A stretch of DNA of 64,000 nt from Asterias amurensis (Eukaryota; Echinodermata; Asteroidea; Forcipulatida; Asteriidae): contig NC_092668.1 in assembly GCF_032118995.1 (NCBI RefSeq), positions 15,094,935 to 15,158,934 of the forward strand. The letters run 5' to 3'. Every line of letters starts with the position of its first letter. The stretch's first letter is position 1. The position numbers and the translations under genes are program-made. Below, piece by piece: positions 59,732 through 64,000 of the stretch. The notes below the pieces were generated by a model. That model ran no database searches. It was not told where the DNA came from and was given only the letters and a program-made list of their open reading frames with translations.

Positions 59732-61939
59732 CCTGTGACAAATCGTGGGCTATGTTTACAATGTTGCTCTTAAACCGTTGTTTTTTTTTTTTCTTCTGTG
59801 ATTCTCAGTCAGCTACTGTCCTCATGAAACTGACAAAATGGCAAAAAGTGACCCATGATCTTAGTTTTAATGCCTACTGTTGTCAGTGGGTATTCATGGG
59901 GCTGCCTACTTCATGGGGTTGTGTTTTGGCATAAATGTCTTGAAAAACCAACACAAATTATCATGACTACGATGAACTGATGCACCACTTTTACATATTA
60001 AGGTATGAAAATTTAAAATCATGCCGCAATCAAACAGACGAAACTTAGATAAAAATGCCAACCCAATCCAATTTGGAATCCTGTTTTTAATTTCATTTTA
60101 TAAAATATGAGCTAACGTTTGCAAATTTTTTTTTGGACTCCCCTTATTTATTTGTTTAAGGCCATGAGAATGAAAGTTTTAGATTTGCGTCCGGGCATTT
60201 TTGAAAGGACATGAGGCTTTTTTTCTTTTTTCTTTATTCATTATTTTGCACACGAAGATGCGCAATCTTCAAATTGCGCAAAGTGGAGCTCGATACACAA
60301 ATTTGCCTATTCTGCATAGCGCAAATTAAAAATTGCGCAGAATATTTGTGGGGCAAATTTGTCGATTGTGCTCGACAGATGAACGGCAGCAGATCTTATG
60401 CGTGTTTAACTGCAAACAGAATGATCGCAATGACAATACTAAAATGCGTAAATACAACCTTTTACCCTTGTTTGATGATTTTAACTTGAACATTTGTGAT
60501 GATGCATAGCCTTTTTTGTGAAACTAATGAAATTTTGTGAAAGTAATTAAATTTTTCGGCGGTAGCTTTCAGAGCATGCGGGCGGTGGACGCAAATCTAT
60601 CATTTTCGTTCTCATTGCCTAAAAGTCTGTGAGCTTCCACCTACAACCTAGTCCTACGTATTCTAAGTATAGTACATTAATAGTAACACACTTACCGATG
60701 AAAGTGAAGAATTCCAAACAACGATGCAACTTCCCATGTGTGCAGTGGCCCGGTCACAACACCAGTTCAATGTCAATGAGCACGAACATGAAGGTCACAA
60801 ACACTGTTGAAACGACATAAAATAGGCTCAAGTATCAAAGTAGAAAGTAACCTTATTGACTACTTCTTGGGACAGAAGCTATATTATTATCTGTAGATCC
60901 TTTCTTACAAAAAAGCTTGTATTGTACAATCCGTGAAACAAGTGTACAATGTCGAGATACTCCTGGAAGAAAAAGCATGGGCTCAAGCCATTTGTACATT
61001 CGTTAAACGTACGCGAAGTCTGGGTGGCGCTTGAAAGTAGACTTGTATTTTATACCAGTCCTTGCATTTTGTGGGTACTGATTATTAAAGTATTGTTAGA
61101 CTAGCTACAAGGCATTGTAAATGAATGCATCAGAGATAACTGTTTGCGTTGTTTTAAATGCAAATAGAACATGAATGAAATATGAAATGTGAAATAAACT
61201 GATGTAAGTATATATCAGGCCGAAAACTGAATACAAGTTTTACACCCAAAAGGTCGAAATATAACATGTCAACAAATATTAGTAATTAAAAAAAGTAACA
61301 AAAATAAAATAAAAATTATTATAATAAGAAGCAGCATTATGTAATCTGATTTACTTGGTAAGTCCTGAAAACATAAACAAAAGCAAAGTTGCTGCTCGAT
61401 CATTAAAAGTTTCAAGTTGACAGGAAACAGGTGAAAAACATTGTTTCCAAATGTGAAGTTTTCCAAAACAGTCAGTAAATGGTGTTGATGCTTTTCAAAG
61501 TGTCCAAATTTGAGGACTGAAAGAACAATACATTATCAAAACATAAAGGAAACAAATTTTGTTGATGACCTGTTGTTTTGAAACAAAGACACTTATTTTA
61601 TTCCTTTAGAAAGAAACCAACAATAATATTAAATTCATAGAATTAAAACAGCAATTTTACACAAAATACAGTGACTTTAATAATCAAACCTAATTTTGAA
61701 AATAACGTGAAAGTGTGATTTAAAATTGTAAAGGTGTTTCTGTACATACTGTAATGAAAGTATAGTAAATTTCCCTGAATTACATATTGTAAAACAAGTG
61801 CTGTAAATTTTCCTTGAAGTACATACTTTTATTAAACTACAGTAAATTTCCCTTGGAGGACATATAGTGTAATTAAAGAACACTAAATTTTCTTTGAAGT
61901 AAACTTTATTTGTACTGTAGGTAATTTAGTAAAGTGAAA

Positions 61940-62304
61940 GGCAGTGGACACCTTGGTAAACTACTGAAAATAATTATTGGCATTAAATTGATGATGAGTA
62001 ATGGGGAGAACTTGATGGTACAAAACATTGTGAGAAACGGCTTCCTCTGCAGTAGAGTAGTTTCTAGACAGAATTAATTTTCCAAAAATTTGATTTTGAG
62101 ATCTCAGATTTCGAATTAATAAGGTCTCTAAATGCACCATCTAAAAGCACACAACTTTATGTGACAAGGGTGTTTTTTCGTCAATTATTCTCGGAACCCT
62201 CCACGACCAATTGGGCTCAAATTTTCACAGGTTTGTTTTGTTTTGTATATTTTCAGATACAGCATGTGAGAAGATTTGGTCGTTGACAATAGTGTGCAGT
62301 GTGT
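61940..62304. mobile_element. MITE, GGCAGTGGACAC family, copy 6
   Basis: Begins GGCAGTGGACACCTTGGTAA and ends GACAATAGTGTGCAGTGTG, with TTGATTTTGAGATCTCAG in the centre. The right end is more diverged. Confidence 0.75.
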
Positions 62305-63029
62305 TTAACCAAAAAAATAGTTAATTTATGTACCGAGTAATTGAAACTATGTTTTTACTACACTGAATGTCAAGTAACATATTTGACAGTCATTAAATGT
62401 TCAGGTACCTCAACGTAGAGCTTTTACAATCAGCTGGAGAGTGAACCTTAAAAAAGCACGATGAAAAGACTTTGTAAAGTGCCATGTATCGAGGCATGGG
62501 TACTGTCATACATTTTGTAAACCACCGGTCTATGGCCGCAGACCCCATTTGAATCTTTAACCTGATAAAACTTATTATTAGTGGGTGTGTCCATTTGACC
62601 TGCTGAAATGTCCTTAGACCCCATTTGTAGTTATCTTTGTTATTGAGAGTTATCTTGATTCAGTCAGGTCTTGAAAAACCACCTGAACTTTTTGGGGTGC
62701 ATTCAATGTGTGAATATAGTTAAGTTTACCTGCCTGAAAATAAGTTCCTGTTTAACAGGCTAATAGACTTAAAATGCACTCTGAGAAGTGTTGTTGTCAT
62801 ATGTGAAAATGTTTTCTTGTTGCTGTCAAACTTTGGCCTGTAATTCTTGGTCATGCTGTTACATAACCGACATTAGCTGTAATGTGAAATGTCGTTGCAT
62901 ATTGATAAGTACTATTGTATTGCCTTAGCATGACTTTTATTTCTTATTAATTTATCCCTTTTATCTAGTCTTTTACTATCTCTAGTATGCATAGTTTACA
63001 GTGGAGTAAGACCGTTACATGTGCAAGTG

Positions 63030-63470
63030 TATTTACCCTTACATATGTAAGAGTGTTACTCCACTGTAACCTGTTGCTTGATTAATTGTTGATACTAGTA
63101 ATGAACAGTTTGTAATGCCCTTACATTAAGAGTGTTAGTCCACTGTAACCTGTTGCTTTATTAATTGTTGATGCTAGTAATGAACAGTTTGTAATGCCTT
63201 TACATTAAGAGTGTTAGTCCACTGTTACCTGTTGCTTTATTAATTGTTGATGCTAGTAATGAGCAGTTGTAATGCCCTTACATTAAGAGTGTTAGTCCAC
63301 TGTTACCTGTTGCTTTATTAATTGTTGATGCTAGTAATGAACAGTTTGTAATGCCCTTACATTAAGAGTGTTAGTCCACTGTTACCTGTTGCTTTATTAA
63401 TTGTTGATGCTAGTATATGAATAGTTTGTAATGCCGTTACATTAGGAGTGCTACCTACTCCAATGTAACC
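63030..63470. repeat. 79-bp minisatellite, about five copies
   Basis: CTGTTGCTT anchors lie at 63071, 63150, 63229, 63307 and 63386. Units contain TTAATTGTTGATGCTAGTAA and TTACATTAAGAGTGTTAGTCC. An inverted pair ACAGTGGAGTAA / TTACTCCACTGT precedes it (62999-63067). Confidence 0.92.
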
Positions 63471-64000
63471 CTTCCCTTAAAGTGACACTATTTGAACTCT
63501 CTAAAAGTTCATCTCTAAAGTTGATCTATCAATTTTTTTTTTTAAACAACAGTTTGATAAATATATTATGTTGAACTGTTGTAGTTGCACTGATCAATTG
63601 TTATTTTTGTGTTTATCCCTACTTGAAAGAAACCTTCTTCTCTAAACCACCGATAATCAACCTTCTTAGTATTAACAGATTTGGTTACTGATTGTGGTAT
63701 AAAAATCTTAGCATTTGATGACAACCGAAACAGATGTCTATTAAAAAGCGTTGTTAATTAGTATTACGATTTTGTTTGTTGTCTGAATATTTTATTATAT
63801 AATATTTTGCCTCCTCTCCATGCCCATGTTGCTAAACGTGTGTTATTGTTTTTTTGCCGAGCTGTGTCATCTATACCACTTGAAATTTAACTTGTGTGTC
63901 ATTATGGTTAAATATCCCAGAGTGTTACGGTTACAATGCATCGCTAGACTATTGCTTATTGGCCACAGACACAAAGTTTGTTTTTCTACTTGTTCGGTCT

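Larger units (their letters stand above)
54626..64000. other. Right end of window: no recognisable gene
   Basis: AT-rich sequence with repeats only: GATAGAATAGAAT-type microsatellite near 54965, MITEs at 58548-58888 and 61940-62304, a hairpin at 59667-59731, and the minisatellite at 63030-63470. Frames present lack splice-site partners or family motifs. Introns or UTRs of an unseen gene cannot be excluded. Confidence 0.45.

Overview
This is a 64 kb piece of an animal nuclear genome. It is AT-rich, its genes have many small exons with GT/AG splice sites, and it is dense in short inverted-repeat transposons (MITEs), tRNA-derived SINEs and minisatellites. The repeat style and the protein divergence fit a marine invertebrate deuterostome, most likely an echinoderm such as a sea star. 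That placement is inference; no taxonomic marker was seen. No prokaryotic or viral feature was found.

Region 1 (1-28.3 kb, + strand) holds two tandem paralogous genes for secreted zinc metalloproteases of the ADAMTS family. By motif content they belong to the procollagen N-propeptidase branch (ADAMTS2/3/14). Gene A (396-5253) enters the window already inside the metalloprotease domain and ends right after the spacer domain. Gene B (8407-27072) is complete: 23 coding exons, 1249 codons, signal peptide, propeptide with a furin site, HExxHxxGxxHD catalytic domain, disintegrin-like domain, four thrombospondin type 1 (TSP1) repeats, Cys-rich domain, spacer, a Thr-rich linker and a PLAC domain. Exon phases of A and B match one for one and many exon lengths are identical, so they arose by tandem duplication. 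A has lost the C-terminal half and what is probably one disulfide pair of the catalytic domain.

Region 2 (29.1-31.4 kb, - strand) is a four-exon BOLA1 gene, a mitochondrial BolA-family protein of iron-sulfur biology, convergent with gene B. Upstream lies a CCAAT-box-rich repeat region, probably a bidirectional promoter shared with the next transcript.

Region 3 (32-43.3 kb, + strand) shows no convincing protein gene. It has a series of blocks flanked by good splice sites, best read as a multi-exon non-coding RNA. Four of its exons are 82-bp copies carried on a roughly 1-kb module repeated in tandem. The likely last exon contains six 26-bp palindromes.

Region 4 (43.3-64 kb) is largely non-coding: MITEs, a 699-bp foldback transposon with 9-bp target duplications, SINEs, several minisatellites, a G-rich tract, and one weakly supported spliced non-coding transcript (46.1-53.6 kb).

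No clearly new biological system was found. The strongest leads are the ADAMTS tandem pair with paired cysteine loss, a minisatellite that copies a splice donor nine times inside gene B, the tandemly duplicated 82-bp exon, and the palindrome array. All splice sites and coordinates were read by eye from codon phase and GT/AG signals and have no transcript support.
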